Positions 8,281 to 17,370 of a stretch of DNA of 64,000 nucleotides are shown in pieces. The notes beneath the pieces were generated by a model. It made no database searches. It was not told the DNA's origin and saw only the letters and a list, made by a program, of their open reading frames with translations. Origin of the DNA: Ureibacillus manganicus DSM 26584. Its GTDB lineage: Bacteria > Bacillota > Bacilli > Bacillales_A > Planococcaceae. The stretch spans positions 46,556-110,555 of the forward strand of contig NZ_JPVN01000014.1 in NCBI RefSeq assembly GCF_000772945.1. The letters run 5' to 3'. Every line of letters starts with the position of its first letter. Positions within the stretch are counted from its first letter, which is position 1. The position numbers and the translations under genes are program-made.

Positions 8281-9220
8281 AATTGAAAATTGGTGAAGTT
8301 AATAAAATCATTACTAACGATAGTAAAACTAAATAGATTAATGAATAGCGTAGATTCGCCTGTGCCCATTTTTTCACATCTATAGCTCGTGAACCTTTTG
8401 CAGCAAGGATAATCCAGCCAATTGTTAAGACAATAGCAACAAAAAAGAATATCCAACCTAAAGAAGTAATCAATAAAAACGGAAATGGCAGCAAAGTGAT
8501 TATATAAATTAAGTTTTGACGAATCGTAACATCCACACCGTAAACGACTGGCAACATTGGAACACCAGCTCTTGTGTAATCTTCCAATCTTTTAATTGCC
8601 ACGGCAAATGTGTGTGGGACTTGCCAAATGAATAAGATACAAAACATCACGATGGGCACGATATGATTTGCAGGTGCAATCACTGCCCAGCCAATTAAAG
8701 GTGTAAATGCCCCCGAAACACTACCTACAACTGTGTTCAATGTATACCTACGCTTTGACCAAAATGTATAAAGAACAACATAGATAAACCAACCTAAAAA
8801 GGAATAAAGGGTAGCTTCAATTGTTGTAAATAACATCATGACAAGTCCAATTATTGTTGTAATAATCCCTGACCATAAAACAGCTTTCAAGGCGAAATGC
8901 CCGTTCACTGTTGGTCTATTTTGAGTGCGGACCATTTTTTTATCTAAATCGACTTCATACCAATTATTGAGCATTAACGCCCCAGAAATAACGAGCGTAC
9001 TCCCAAGCATAGTTAATAGAAACGTACCCCAATAATCGACAAATCGTTCCCCATGAAAATAAAGCGCTAACCAATAAGCTGTGAAAACAGGCAGTACATT
9101 GGCAACTAACACTTTTCCTTTTAATAAGAATTTAATATCTATTAAAAAGCGAAGAAGTTTAGAAGAACTCTGAGCTGTTGTGTCTAAAGCCGAATCAGCT
9201 AGCAATTGTCCATTTTCCAT
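8279..9220 (-). CDS. ctaB: Protoheme IX farnesyltransferase (heme O synthase)
   Basis: A 313-residue integral membrane prenyltransferase of the UbiA family that adds a farnesyl group to heme B, giving heme O for terminal oxidases. The first Asp-rich motif region reads NNWYEVDLDKKMVRTQNRP and the second region includes IWQVPHTFAVAIKRLEDYTRAGVPMLPVV, both typical of CtaB/CyoE; about nine membrane helices are visible. The start is ATG at 9220 with AGGAGA upstream. In Bacillus it usually sits beside ctaA or cytochrome oxidase genes; here it stands alone, which is slightly unusual. Confidence 0.93.
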   Translation of the reverse strand: MENGQLLADSALDTTAQSSSKLLRFLIDIKFLLKGKVLVANVLPVFTAYWLALYFHGERFVDYWGTFLLTMLGSTLVISGALMLNNWYEVDLDKKMVRTQNRPTVNGHFALKAVLWSGIITTIIGLVMMLFTTIEATLYSFLGWFIYVVLYTFWSKRRYTLNTVVGSVSGAFTPLIGWAVIAPANHIVPIVMFCILFIWQVPHTFAVAIKRLEDYTRAGVPMLPVVYGVDVTIRQNLIYIITLLPFPFLLITSLGWIFFFVAIVLTIGWIILAAKGSRAIDVKKWAQANLRYSLIYLVLLSLVMILLTSPIFN

Positions 9221-9268
9221 AAATATCTCCTACTTTTATCGTATTTGAAGTGAGATTGCAATAACATT

Positions 9269-9277
9269 ATTATATCA
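9269..9277 (-). promoter_or_regulatory. Extended -10 promoter element for heme O synthase
   Basis: On the minus strand the sequence TGATATAAT is a perfect extended -10, about 48 bases before the ctaB start. No good -35 is seen, which is acceptable for extended -10 promoters. Confidence 0.5.
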
Positions 9278-9453
9278 TGAGAGGTTTGTCCTATCTGTGT
9301 ATATTATTCGAAATGATCTTCCGATAAACGTTCAATTAAATAAAAATAGAGTAGCTTTCAAATACTAAAGCTCATTTTGCTTTTATATAGAAGGATTAAC
9401 CAATTCTCATATTGAAGTAATTACAGTAGAACCTTGTGAAAGGGGGATACATA

Positions 9454-9798
9454 GTGGGGATTTCAGCACCATTATTAGTGTTTGTTGTCGGTATTGCCAA
9501 TCTCATCGTTGGTCATTTTCTAATTGAGGGTAAAAGAAAGAAAATTTCTGAAACGAAAGGGAAATATATACATAAGTGGGGATACTCAATAATTGCGACA
9601 ATGGGAATAGGTAGTCTTTTTATTTTAGACATTTTTGATCCGAATGTGATGAAGTGGTTTTGGTTAGGTTTATTAATTCTAATTATAGGTTTTCAAACAC
9701 TTTTGGATTGGAAATATCTTAAAGGAACTAAGGAATATCTTGTTTCATTAATCGTACTAGTCATTGGAATAATCTATATTTTAGTAGTTATGTTTTAA
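9454..9798 (+). CDS. Small membrane protein, DUF4181-like
   Basis: A 114-residue protein. AAAGGGGG at 9440-9446 points to the GTG at 9454; an in-frame GTG at 9436 would precede the ribosome site. Four hydrophobic helices are visible. The motif GFQTLLDWKYLKGTKEYLVSLI resembles DUF4181 proteins of Bacillus, which have no assigned function. Family call is tentative. It is followed 25 bases later by another tiny membrane protein. Confidence 0.5.
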   Translation: MGISAPLLVFVVGIANLIVGHFLIEGKRKKISETKGKYIHKWGYSIIATMGIGSLFILDIFDPNVMKWFWLGLLILIIGFQTLLDWKYLKGTKEYLVSLIVLVIGIIYILVVMF

Positions 9799-9823
9799 AT
9801 GGTGGGGATAAAGGAGGGGCAAG

Positions 9824-10084
9824 TTGAGAAGCAGAGGTGAAGATGAAAAATTTGATTTATTAACAATCATACAAATTTGCATCATGATCTGTATTCTAAT
9901 TGTCAGTTCATATTTATTAATGACAAGGAACTTTGAATTAGAGAGATTGATAAGGTCGATATTGCTTATTGTGTTAAGTGTAACTTTAGCTTTCCAAAAA
10001 TATAAAGCTAAAAGGATAGGGTGGTGTATCTTCTTTAGTTTTCTTTCTATCTGCTTCTTATTCTCAATACTTTTAAGATTATGA
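9824..10084 (+). CDS. Small membrane protein, unknown function
   Basis: An 86-residue protein starting with TTG at 9824, five bases after AAGGAGGGG. A charged N-terminus (RSRGEDEKFD) precedes three hydrophobic helices. No family recognised. It is probably co-transcribed with the DUF4181-like gene and ends at a shared bidirectional terminator. Confidence 0.5.
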   Translation: MRSRGEDEKFDLLTIIQICIMICILIVSSYLLMTRNFELERLIRSILLIVLSVTLAFQKYKAKRIGWCIFFSFLSICFLFSILLRL

Positions 10085-10115
10085 AAAGCCTAAGCTAAAA
10101 TATTAGGCTTTTTAT
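10084..10115. terminator. Bidirectional terminator
   Basis: AAAAGCCTA and TAGGCTTTT form a stem with A- and T-runs on both sides, serving the plus-strand small genes and the minus-strand MFS gene. Confidence 0.75.
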
Positions 10116-10125
10116 TGATTCGCTA

Positions 10126-11385
10126 TTACTTATTGACTAATGGTCTAGACGGTTGTTTTTTAATAACAATGACAAACAGACTCGCTAGCACACAGAATAC
10201 TCCTGCCATGAAAAACGCCCAAGTATACGTATTAAAATATTGATAAACCAACCCTCCACCATAAGCCGCTACAGCAGCACCAGCCTGGTGAGATGCATAA
10301 ATCCATCCATAAATAATGGCACTTTTATGAAGACCAAAGATTTGTCTTGAAATATTGATGGTTGGGGGAACAGTAGCCACCCAATCTAACCCATAAAACA
10401 CGGAAAACACTATGATCCAAGTAATATTTCCTTCCATTAGTGCAAAAGGTAGTAGTACGAGGGAACCGCCTCTAAACAAGTAATACCAAAATAAAAGCCA
10501 ACGATTATCAATACGGTCCGAAAGCCATCCTGATAATGTTGTACCAACCATGTTAAAGACGCCCATAAATGAAAGCAGGGATGCCGCAGTAACAAGTGGA
10601 ATTCCAAAGCTAATACAAAAAGAAATAAAATGAGTCCCAATTAGTCCACTCGTTGAAAATCCACAAATAAAGAAACTCCCTGCAAGTAGCCAAAACTCTT
10701 TTGACTTTAGAGCATCAGCCAACCCCTTGAATGCAACGATGATGGGATTTCCTTTTTGAGATTGAGAGATTTCCTCACTTTCCTCCATTTGACCGTATGG
10801 AAGAATTCCAATCTCTTTTGGTGAGTTTTTGATAAATAATAAGATAATGAAGAACATAATAATGCTAAGACCTATAATTAACCCCATTGCCCAACGCCAA
10901 GAATAACCTTCAATCACCATCGCTAAGACAGGCAGTAAGATTAGCTGGCCCATCGCCGTGCTCGCCGTTAAGATTCCTGTTGCGAGTCCTCGTTTTTCTT
11001 TAAACCAATGATTCGCAACGTATGGACTTAATACTGTTAAGAAAAGACTAGATCCAAGTCCAATAATAATTCCCCAAATGATAATGAGGTGCCAAGATTG
11101 GTGCATCAAGTATGTTAATAGAAGCCCAGTCATCAAGGTAGCCATTGATGCAAGCATCATTTTCTTTAGCCCTAATTTTTCTAATAAGGCCGCCATGAAC
11201 GGACCAGCCAATCCAAAGAAAAACAAGCAAATCCCAAAGGCTACGGAAATCTCTGGCCGTTGCCAGCCAAATTCCTTTTCAAAAGGAGTTAAAAAGACTC
11301 CAGACGATGCCACCACGATTCCCGCTACAATGATGGAGAAAAATGTAACAATCAGTATAAACCAGCTATAGTGAATTTGTTTCAA
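10126..11385 (-). CDS. MFS transporter (monocarboxylate/oxalate-formate-like)
   Basis: A 419-residue protein with twelve membrane helices. The N-terminus WFILIVTFFSIIVAGIVVASSGVFLTPFEKEFGW and the loop WFKEKRGLATGILTASTAMGQ match the branch of the major facilitator superfamily that contains oxalate/formate and monocarboxylate carriers. The start is TTG at 11385 with AGAAGG upstream. It faces the MarR regulator gene across an interval that holds an MhqR-type operator, so it may belong to the quinone response and export an aromatic acid; that is inference. Confidence 0.8.
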   Translation of the reverse strand: MKQIHYSWFILIVTFFSIIVAGIVVASSGVFLTPFEKEFGWQRPEISVAFGICLFFFGLAGPFMAALLEKLGLKKMMLASMATLMTGLLLTYLMHQSWHLIIIWGIIIGLGSSLFLTVLSPYVANHWFKEKRGLATGILTASTAMGQLILLPVLAMVIEGYSWRWAMGLIIGLSIIMFFIILLFIKNSPKEIGILPYGQMEESEEISQSQKGNPIIVAFKGLADALKSKEFWLLAGSFFICGFSTSGLIGTHFISFCISFGIPLVTAASLLSFMGVFNMVGTTLSGWLSDRIDNRWLLFWYYLFRGGSLVLLPFALMEGNITWIIVFSVFYGLDWVATVPPTINISRQIFGLHKSAIIYGWIYASHQAGAAVAAYGGGLVYQYFNTYTWAFFMAGVFCVLASLFVIVIKKQPSRPLVNK

Positions 11386-11533
11386 GACAAACCTTCTCTC
11401 TCTATCTATGATTCTTAATTGTAACTAGTTGTGTGGTAGGTGTAAAATTGAATTTCTGATTACGGAACTCTGCTTAATGCTTTCGGGGATTAATACCTTC
11501 AATAAAGCATGATATGAATGAGTTTCACAAATT

Positions 11534-11551
11534 TATTTCGAATTCGAGATA
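11534..11551. promoter_or_regulatory. MhqR-type operator
   Basis: TATTTCGAATTCGAGATA differs by one base from the operator remembered for Bacillus subtilis MhqR (TATCTCGAATTCGAGATA). It lies between the MFS gene and the MarR gene, so it can serve either or both. Confidence 0.75.
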
Positions 11552-11557
11552 TTTTCC

Positions 11558-11586
11558 TTGCGTTTCTTTCACTTGAGATGTAAAGT
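11558..11586 (+). promoter_or_regulatory. Candidate promoter of MarR-family gene
   Basis: TTGCGT and TAAAGT are separated by 17 bases and stand just before the ribosome site. The operator lies directly upstream of the -35. Confidence 0.45.
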
Positions 11587-11612
11587 GATAGTAACGAAAG
11601 GAAGTGAGCATA

Positions 11613-12050
11613 TTGAGAAGAAATACACTAGGAACACTTATTTGGTTACGTATTGCTCGTTTTACACATCAAAGTAATTTGTTATCGAATGATTTCTTAA
11701 AACCGTTTGGAATTACAGCTGCACAGTTTGATGTATTAAATCAGATTGCAACTTATCAGCCAATTAAGCAAAGTGAGCTTGCTGTGAAAGCAACCTTATC
11801 GGAAGGTGGAATTTCACGAATGCTCACTCGCCTCGAACAAGATGGGTATATACAACGTAAGCAGGAATGGAAGACGAAATGGATTTCATTGACTTCAAGC
11901 GGGGAGGCAAAAATGCAGGAAGTCTTTCAACACCAGCTTACTTTCCAAACGACCATGGTTGATGAATGTTTGACAGAGGAAGAACAGAAAACACTTTATA
12001 AGCTCATGACGAAATTACAAAAGAATACGGAAAATAAATTGGGATGCTAG
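11613..12050 (+). CDS. mhqR: MarR family transcriptional regulator, MhqR-like
   Basis: A 145-residue winged-helix repressor. The ribosome site AAAGGAAGTGA (11597-11607) lies five bases before the TTG at 11613, making this start better than the GTG at 11604 that overlaps the site. The helix-turn-helix reads [28 protein letters not shown], followed by the wing. In Bacillus subtilis MhqR represses ring-cleaving dioxygenases and is relieved by hydroquinones and other electrophiles. The same layout is seen here: an MhqR-type operator upstream and two dioxygenase genes downstream (59-base gap). The symbol rests on context plus operator, not on alignment. Confidence 0.75.
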   Translation: MRRNTLGTLIWLRIARFTHQSNLLSNDFLKPFGITAAQFDVLNQIATYQPIKQSELAVKATLSEGGISRMLTRLEQDGYIQRKQEWKTKWISLTSSGEAKMQEVFQHQLTFQTTMVDECLTEEEQKTLYKLMTKLQKNTENKLGC

Positions 12051-12109
12051 AAATCCTATTTATTTTTAACCAATCACTTGACTAGTAAACTGAAAAAGGA
12101 GAGCTAACT

Positions 12110-13057
12110 ATGTATAAAATTCCAGGACATCATCACATTTCAATGATCACCAAAAATGCTAGTGAAAATAACCATTTTTATCGAAAAATACTTGGGTTGC
12201 GCCGAGCGAAAGTAACCGTTAACCAAGATGATCCTTCTATGTATCATCTATTCTTCGGAGATCGAACTGGGAGCCCAGGTACAGAACTTTCTTTCTTTGA
12301 AATTCCGATGGTTGGAAGAACGCATCGTGGCACGAATGCCATTACAAGAATCGGGTTACTTGTCCCAACTGTAGATAGTTTACTGTATTGGCAACAACGC
12401 TTGGAGGATTTTGGTGTCCAAACTAGCCATTTTACGAAATTCGCTAATCATACATCGATTCTTTTTGAAGATCCAGAAGGGTTACGTTTGGCTCTGATTG
12501 TTTCAAATGGGGCGAAGGTGGAACACTGGGAAACTTGGGAAAAATCAGAAGTCCCTGAAGAACATCAAATTCAAGGAATGGGTGCTGTGGAAATAACGGT
12601 AAGAAGACTTGATAAGCTAGCAAACACATTGACAGAGATTTTTGGCTACGTAGAAGTCAGCCGTACTGAGGAAGAAGCAATTTTCCAATCAGTTGAGGGC
12701 GAGCTTTTTGGAGAAATCGTCGTGAAGTATTTAGATGGTGAATCTGAAAGACCTGGGCGAGGAAGTATTCATCATTTAGCAATCCGAGTAAAAAATGATG
12801 AAGAACTAGAATACTGGGATCAACAAGTTCGTGCTCGTGGCTTCCATTCATCAGGTATTGTGGATCGATTCTACTTCAAGAGCTTATACTTCCGCGAATC
12901 AAATGGCATTCTTTTTGAAATCGCAACGGATGGCCCAGGCTTCACTGCTGATGGAGATAATATCGAAACACTAGGTGAAAAATTAGTTTTACCACCATTT
13001 TTAGAAAACCGCCGTGCGGAAATTGAAGCAATTTTAAAGCCGATTGAGGAATATTAA
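12110..13057 (+). CDS. Ring-cleaving dioxygenase (MhqO/MhqA type, VOC fold)
   Basis: A 315-residue protein made of two vicinal-oxygen-chelate halves. The first half begins GHHHISMITKNASENNHFYRKILGLR and the second contains GRGSIHHLAIRVKNDEE; the conserved His residues plus the Glu in SNGILFEIATDGPGF form the usual metal site. Family members in Bacillus detoxify hydroquinones or catechol-like compounds by ring opening. ATG at 12110 is preceded by AAGGAGAG. It follows the MhqR-like regulator and is separated from a paralog by a 52-bp repeat array. Confidence 0.88.
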   Translation: MYKIPGHHHISMITKNASENNHFYRKILGLRRAKVTVNQDDPSMYHLFFGDRTGSPGTELSFFEIPMVGRTHRGTNAITRIGLLVPTVDSLLYWQQRLEDFGVQTSHFTKFANHTSILFEDPEGLRLALIVSNGAKVEHWETWEKSEVPEEHQIQGMGAVEITVRRLDKLANTLTEIFGYVEVSRTEEEAIFQSVEGELFGEIVVKYLDGESERPGRGSIHHLAIRVKNDEELEYWDQQVRARGFHSSGIVDRFYFKSLYFRESNGILFEIATDGPGFTADGDNIETLGEKLVLPPFLENRRAEIEAILKPIEEY

Positions 13058-13067
13058 TAAAATCAAT

Positions 13068-13500
13068 TTTATTGGACAAAAGAGGCGGAAAAAGCGGTTG
13101 ACCTGTCTAATAAAAGGGCTCTAATGGACAAATGCAGCGGAAAAGTGATCGAGTTGTCCAATAACCGGACTTTATTGGACAACAGAGGCGTAAAAAGCGA
13201 GTGAGTTGTCCAATAACTAGGCTTTATTGGACAGAAGAAGCAGAAAAAGCGAGTGAGTTGTCCAATAACTAGGCTTTATTGGACAGAAGAAGCAGAAAAA
13301 GCGAGTGAGTTGTCCAATAACCAGGCTTTATTGGACAACAGAGGCGTAAAAAGTGAGTGAGTTGTCCAATAACCAGGTTTTATTGGACAGAAGAAGCAGA
13401 AAAAGTGAGTGAGTTGTCCAATAACCAGACTTTATTGGACAACAGAGGCGTAAAAAGCTAGTGAGCTGTCCAATAGACGAGCACCAGTGGACAAAACAAG
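13068..13500. repeat. 52-bp palindromic-boundary tandem repeat (array 3)
   Basis: About eight units. The word AGGCTTTATTGG recurs at 13219, 13271, 13323 and, with one change, 13375, a strict 52-base period. At each boundary the arms TTGTCCAATAA and TTATTGGACAA face each other across a loop of six or seven bases, so each unit would make a compact hairpin of 11-12 pairs. The sequence between hairpins is a similar A/G-rich filler (GAAGAAGCAGAAAAAGCGAG). The array separates two paralogous dioxygenase genes. No coding sense or T-run terminator is seen. Confidence 0.9.
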
Positions 13501-13563
13501 TCGAATACGAAGCAGAGCTGTTCAAAACAGCCCAGTTCCCTAAAAACCAAGGAGGAAAATAAA

Positions 13564-14541
13564 ATGAACCATTTAAAAGGTATTCACCACGTAACAGCAA
13601 TTACAAGCAGTGCAGAAAAGAACTATGAATTTTTCACATACGTTTTAGGAATGCGATTAGTGAAAAAAACAGTGAACCAAGATAGCATTCAAACTTATCA
13701 TTTATTCTTCGCGGATGATAAAGGTAGCGCGGGAACAGACATGACGTTCTTTGACTTCCAAGGCATTCCGAAAGGCGTGCATGGTACAAATGAGATTTCG
13801 AAAACTTCATTCCGTGTTCCAAGTGATGCAGCATTAGATTATTGGGTAAAACGTTTTGATCGCCTTGAAGTGAATCATACGGGTATAAAAGAGCAATTTG
13901 GTAAGAAAACTCTTTCATTCGTTGACTTTGACGATCAACAATACCAACTAATTTCAGATGAATTCAATACAGGAGTGGAATCTGGTACACCTTGGCAAAA
14001 AGGTCCAATTCCATTAGAGTATGCGATTACTGGTTTAGGTCCGGTTTTTGTTCGAATTGCTAACTTTGATTACTTAAAAGAAATGCTTGAAAAAGTCCTA
14101 CTATTTAAAGAGACAGCACAAGAGGGTTCATTCCACTTATTCGAAGTAGGAGAAGGGGGCAACGGTGCTTCTGTCATTGTGGAATATAACACGGTTCTTC
14201 CTCAAGCACGACAAGGATACGGAACAGTACACCATGCTGCATTCCGTGTGGAGGATACGGCAGTATTAAATGAATGGACGGAGCGTCTGAATAAATTTGG
14301 ACTTCCAAATTCAGGATATATCGATCGCTTCTTCTTTGAGTCATTATACGCAAGAGTGTCACCACATATCTTATTTGAATTTGCGACAGATGGGCCTGGA
14401 TTTATGGGGGATGAACCTTACGAAACACTTGGGGAAAAATTATCTTTACCTCCATTCCTAGAGCCAAAACGTGAACAAATCGAAAAAGTTGTTCGTCCTA
14501 TTGATACAGTGAGAAGTACAATCGAATTTGTAAAAGAATAA
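13564..14541 (+). CDS. Ring-cleaving dioxygenase (MhqO/MhqA type, VOC fold)
   Basis: A 325-residue paralog of the 12110 gene. The two VOC halves are marked by GIHHVTAITSSAEKNYEFF and GTVHHAAFRVEDTAV; the C-terminal metal-ligand segment PHILFEFATDGPGFMGDE matches the neighbour. It has its own AAGGAGG site and lies beyond the repeat array, so it may be transcribed separately or by readthrough. Expected role is oxidative ring opening of quinone-derived compounds. Confidence 0.88.
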   Translation: MNHLKGIHHVTAITSSAEKNYEFFTYVLGMRLVKKTVNQDSIQTYHLFFADDKGSAGTDMTFFDFQGIPKGVHGTNEISKTSFRVPSDAALDYWVKRFDRLEVNHTGIKEQFGKKTLSFVDFDDQQYQLISDEFNTGVESGTPWQKGPIPLEYAITGLGPVFVRIANFDYLKEMLEKVLLFKETAQEGSFHLFEVGEGGNGASVIVEYNTVLPQARQGYGTVHHAAFRVEDTAVLNEWTERLNKFGLPNSGYIDRFFFESLYARVSPHILFEFATDGPGFMGDEPYETLGEKLSLPPFLEPKREQIEKVVRPIDTVRSTIEFVKE

Positions 14542-14548
14542 ATCGATA

Positions 14549-14589
14549 AACCGCTAGAGAGCAACGCGATATTCTCTAGCGGTTTTATA
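14549..14589 (+). terminator. Intrinsic terminator
   Basis: Perfect 12-base arms AACCGCTAGAGA and TCTCTAGCGGTT are followed by TTATATA. Confidence 0.85.
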
Positions 14590-14679
14590 TATAAAGAAGG
14601 GAATCCGCTCTACATAGCGAAGTAAGGGATAGGTCAGCAAAACTGGTTTGATTATGTCTGAAATAAAGGGGACGTTTGT

Positions 14680-15213
14680 ATGAAACTAGGGTTAAAAAAT
14701 AACGAAGTAAGAATTGTACCGTTTGATGAGGAATGGAAAGTTGAATTTTCAAATGTAAAGAAAGAAATTCAATTAACCTTAGACATCGATGAAAGTCGCA
14801 TAGAGCATATTGGAAGTACAGCAATCGAGGGGATGAGTGCAAAGCCGATTATTGATATTATCCTTGGTGTTGATGATCTTAAAAAAATCGATCAAGAGAT
14901 GGAAAGAAAGCTTCGAACAATCGGTTTTTACCGTCTGCGTGTAGAAAGACCGAATGAAGTAGTTTTTGCAAAATTTAAAGATGACACTTTCGAAACCAAA
15001 ACACATTTTATTCATACCGTAGTTTTTAAAGAGGAATTGTGGGAAAATCTAGTCTTTTTCAGAGATTACTTAAATTCAAATGATGAAGAAAAAATTGCTT
15101 ATGCTAAACTTAAAGAAGATTACTTGCGACAAGCTCACGCAATAAGTATTGCTGAATATACAGATTATAAAGAGGGATTTGTTAAGAGGATTTTTTCTAA
15201 AAGGAAACTGTAA
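14680..15213 (+). CDS. GrpB family protein (nucleotidyltransferase fold)
   Basis: A 177-residue protein. It shows the UPF0157/GrpB pattern: EWKVEFSNVKKEI, then RIEHIGSTAIEGMSAKPIIDIILGVDD, where G-S-T and the two Asp residues mimic the nucleotidyltransferase active site, and later HFIHTVVF. Function of the family is not settled; it is sometimes annotated as dephospho-CoA kinase-associated. Start ATG at 14680 with AAGGGGAC upstream. Followed by a small membrane protein gene 49 bases on. Confidence 0.85.
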   Translation: MKLGLKNNEVRIVPFDEEWKVEFSNVKKEIQLTLDIDESRIEHIGSTAIEGMSAKPIIDIILGVDDLKKIDQEMERKLRTIGFYRLRVERPNEVVFAKFKDDTFETKTHFIHTVVFKEELWENLVFFRDYLNSNDEEKIAYAKLKEDYLRQAHAISIAEYTDYKEGFVKRIFSKRKL

Positions 15214-15262
15214 AATTAGATGAGACTATCGAGGATCAAATTACTTAATAAAGGGTGTTTTT

Positions 15263-15511
15263 ATGAGTAATCAAGAGCAAAATTTATCAACTAATGGTTT
15301 TGCTATTGGATCTTTAATAATAGGATGCTTATCAATTATCGGACTAATATTTAGTCAAGACGGAAGACTATTATCTATCATGGGTATACTTCTGGGGATT
15401 ATTGGTTTGAAAGAAGTTAAACAGTTCAAACAAAAGGGAACAAAATTAGCTTTGGTAGGCATTATCTTAAATTGCATTGGGTTAGTAGGCGGCATTGCAA
15501 TGAAATTATAG
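15263..15511 (+). CDS. DUF4190-like small membrane protein
   Basis: An 82-residue protein with two or three hydrophobic helices rich in Gly and Ile (FAIGSLIIGCLSIIGLI, LSIMGILLGIIGL, LALVGIILNCIGLVGGI). This is the DUF4190 pattern, a family of short membrane proteins without known function. A clear terminator follows directly. Confidence 0.65.
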   Translation: MSNQEQNLSTNGFAIGSLIIGCLSIIGLIFSQDGRLLSIMGILLGIIGLKEVKQFKQKGTKLALVGIILNCIGLVGGIAMKL

Positions 15512-15514
15512 CAT

Positions 15515-15545
15515 GCGATTGTTAAATGAGAACAATCGCTTTTTT
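15515..15545 (+). terminator. Intrinsic terminator
   Basis: Perfect arms GCGATTGTT and AACAATCGC with a seven-base loop, then six T residues. Confidence 0.9.
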
Positions 15546-15647
15546 AATTGGTAATGGAAGCGGTGACCAAAAATCCCATAACAATCCAATGAGTATTTGT
15601 ATATACTATGGTGAATAAGCTTTTACCAATTAAAAGGAAGTGTTCGA

Positions 15648-16826
15648 TTGCTTACCGAATGGCTTCAAGAGGTTGAAGATGTGTACGATCAAATGGTTGC
15701 TTGGCGAAGACACTTGCATGAGAATCCGGAATTACCCTTTGAAGAAGAAAATACAGCGAGAATGGTCGGTGATATTTTAGCTGGATATGGTATAGAGGTT
15801 CGGCGGAATGTCGGTGGTTATGGAGTCGTTGGAACTTTAAAAGGTGCAAATACTGGACCGACAATCGGACTTCGTGCAGATATGGATGCATTACCAATTC
15901 AAGAAGAAAATGAAGTCTCCTATAAATCACAAGTCCCAGGTGTCATGCATGCTTGTGGTCATGACGCACATACCGCAACATTGTTAGGTGTGGCAAAAAT
16001 TTTAAGTAGACATCGTGATGAACTGGACGGAACGGTAGTATTTATTTTCCAACCTGCTGAAGAACAATCACCTGGTGGAGCAATAAAAATGATTGAAGAC
16101 GGCGCACTAGAAGGGATAGATTTTATTTTTGGCAATCATGTACTATCTTCTATTGAATTAGGAAACTTTGCAGTGCCAAAAGGGAATGCAACAACTTCAC
16201 TTGATACATTTACATTAACAATTCAAGGAGTTGGGGGGCATTCATCCGCTCCACATACGGCGTCAAATCCCATCGTAATTGGGTCTATCATGGTTAATCA
16301 AAGTCTTATTTTTTTAAATCAAAGATTAAATCCTGCGGAGCCTATAGTTGCTGCCTATACAAATTTCAACTCTGGAGTTGCGCAAAATGTAATTCCTTCT
16401 GAGGCGATCCTTTCTGGTACGATCCGCACCTTTAATCAAGCACAAAGGGAAAGAGTAGAGCAATATTTCAAAGAAATTATTGATTATGTTACAAAATCAT
16501 ATGGAGCAACCTATAAAATAGATTACAATAAAGGCTACCCAGCGTTGTTTAATACAGAGAAGGAAGTTGAAATTGTTAGAGAAGCATTGCACATTAATGG
16601 ATTAAACTTAATCGAAGTTCCGCCAGTCATGGCAAGTGAGGATTTTGCTTACTACGTTCAAAAAATTCCAGGAGTTTATTTTTTCACAGGATCAGCTACG
16701 GAAGATCCAAACACTCGATTTCCGCATCACCATCCACGCTTTAATGTTGATGAACGCGCGATGAAAAACTCAGCAAAAGCATTCTTAAGTATTGTTGATC
16801 ATTATTTAGTTAAAAAACTTACTTGA
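15648..16826 (+). CDS. M20 family amidohydrolase (hippurate / N-acyl-amino-acid hydrolase type)
   Basis: A 392-residue metallopeptidase-fold hydrolase. Start is TTG at 15648 with AAAGGAAGTG upstream. The M20D signature is complete: HENPELPFEE near residue 27, GLRADMDALPIQEEN, MHACGHDAHTATLLG with the catalytic Cys/His/Asp, FIFQPAEEQSPGGA, and a lid domain between. The C-terminal MASEDFAYY supplies the last metal ligand region. Relatives remove acyl groups from amino acids or indole and benzoyl conjugates. It is shorter than, and distinct from, the two AbgB-like enzymes at 27.7 and 43.5 kb. Monocistronic. Confidence 0.88.
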   Translation: MLTEWLQEVEDVYDQMVAWRRHLHENPELPFEEENTARMVGDILAGYGIEVRRNVGGYGVVGTLKGANTGPTIGLRADMDALPIQEENEVSYKSQVPGVMHACGHDAHTATLLGVAKILSRHRDELDGTVVFIFQPAEEQSPGGAIKMIEDGALEGIDFIFGNHVLSSIELGNFAVPKGNATTSLDTFTLTIQGVGGHSSAPHTASNPIVIGSIMVNQSLIFLNQRLNPAEPIVAAYTNFNSGVAQNVIPSEAILSGTIRTFNQAQRERVEQYFKEIIDYVTKSYGATYKIDYNKGYPALFNTEKEVEIVREALHINGLNLIEVPPVMASEDFAYYVQKIPGVYFFTGSATEDPNTRFPHHHPRFNVDERAMKNSAKAFLSIVDHYLVKKLT

Positions 16827-16838
16827 AATTTAACACAA

Positions 16839-16876
16839 GGCAAGTAAACATGTTAGCTGTATACTTGCCATAATTA
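16839..16876 (+). terminator. Weak intrinsic terminator
   Basis: GGCAAGTA and TACTTGCC pair; the following bases are AT-rich but not a pure T-run. Confidence 0.5.
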
Positions 16877-16888
16877 TTGTCACTCAAA

Positions 16889-17218
16889 TCAGTTCTGTCT
16901 TTCTTTAATCTGATTACGAATCCTCTGAAGCTCCTCAATAGATAACTCACCTAGAGATTCTTTGATTTCATCTTCAATTAATTGTCTATTTTTTTCCTTG
17001 TATTCGTTCCACCAATCACGCAGTCCATCGGTATTATCAATGATAAATTCAACATCAATGACCTCATTTTCATCATCCGACATATAGTTTAATACGGCTG
17101 CTAACATGCGAGATAAATCATCGACTGAATGTCCTTGTTGCTCTTGTTGGTGCGAATTAGGTATTATTATTCCTTGCTCCATATCTGCATCATCAGGTTG
17201 ACTAGACTTTCGTGGCAT
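16889..17218 (-). CDS. Hypothetical acidic cytoplasmic protein
   Basis: A 109-residue protein with a good AGGAGA site before the ATG at 17218. It is highly charged, has a Gln-rich N-terminal linker and ends in a probable coiled helix (ELSIEELQRIRNQIKERQ). No signal or membrane helix. No family recognised. Convergent with the M20 gene. Confidence 0.6.
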   Translation of the reverse strand: MPRKSSQPDDADMEQGIIIPNSHQQEQQGHSVDDLSRMLAAVLNYMSDDENEVIDVEFIIDNTDGLRDWWNEYKEKNRQLIEDEIKESLGELSIEELQRIRNQIKERQN

Positions 17219-17370
17219 TTTTACTCTCCTCGTTTTTTCTCATAGTTTCTTTATTATTCCCGTTAAAATCAAAGACAACCCTACGAATTCTTATATTTCC
17301 ACTTTCCAAGAGGAAATATGGTGAAAGTATGGAATTTGAACAATAGAAATAAGGAAAGGGGATATTATTA

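Noticed and set aside
13328..13600. Minus-strand open frame through array 3
   Set aside because: Repeat-encoded, low complexity, no start signal, and it runs into the dioxygenase start.
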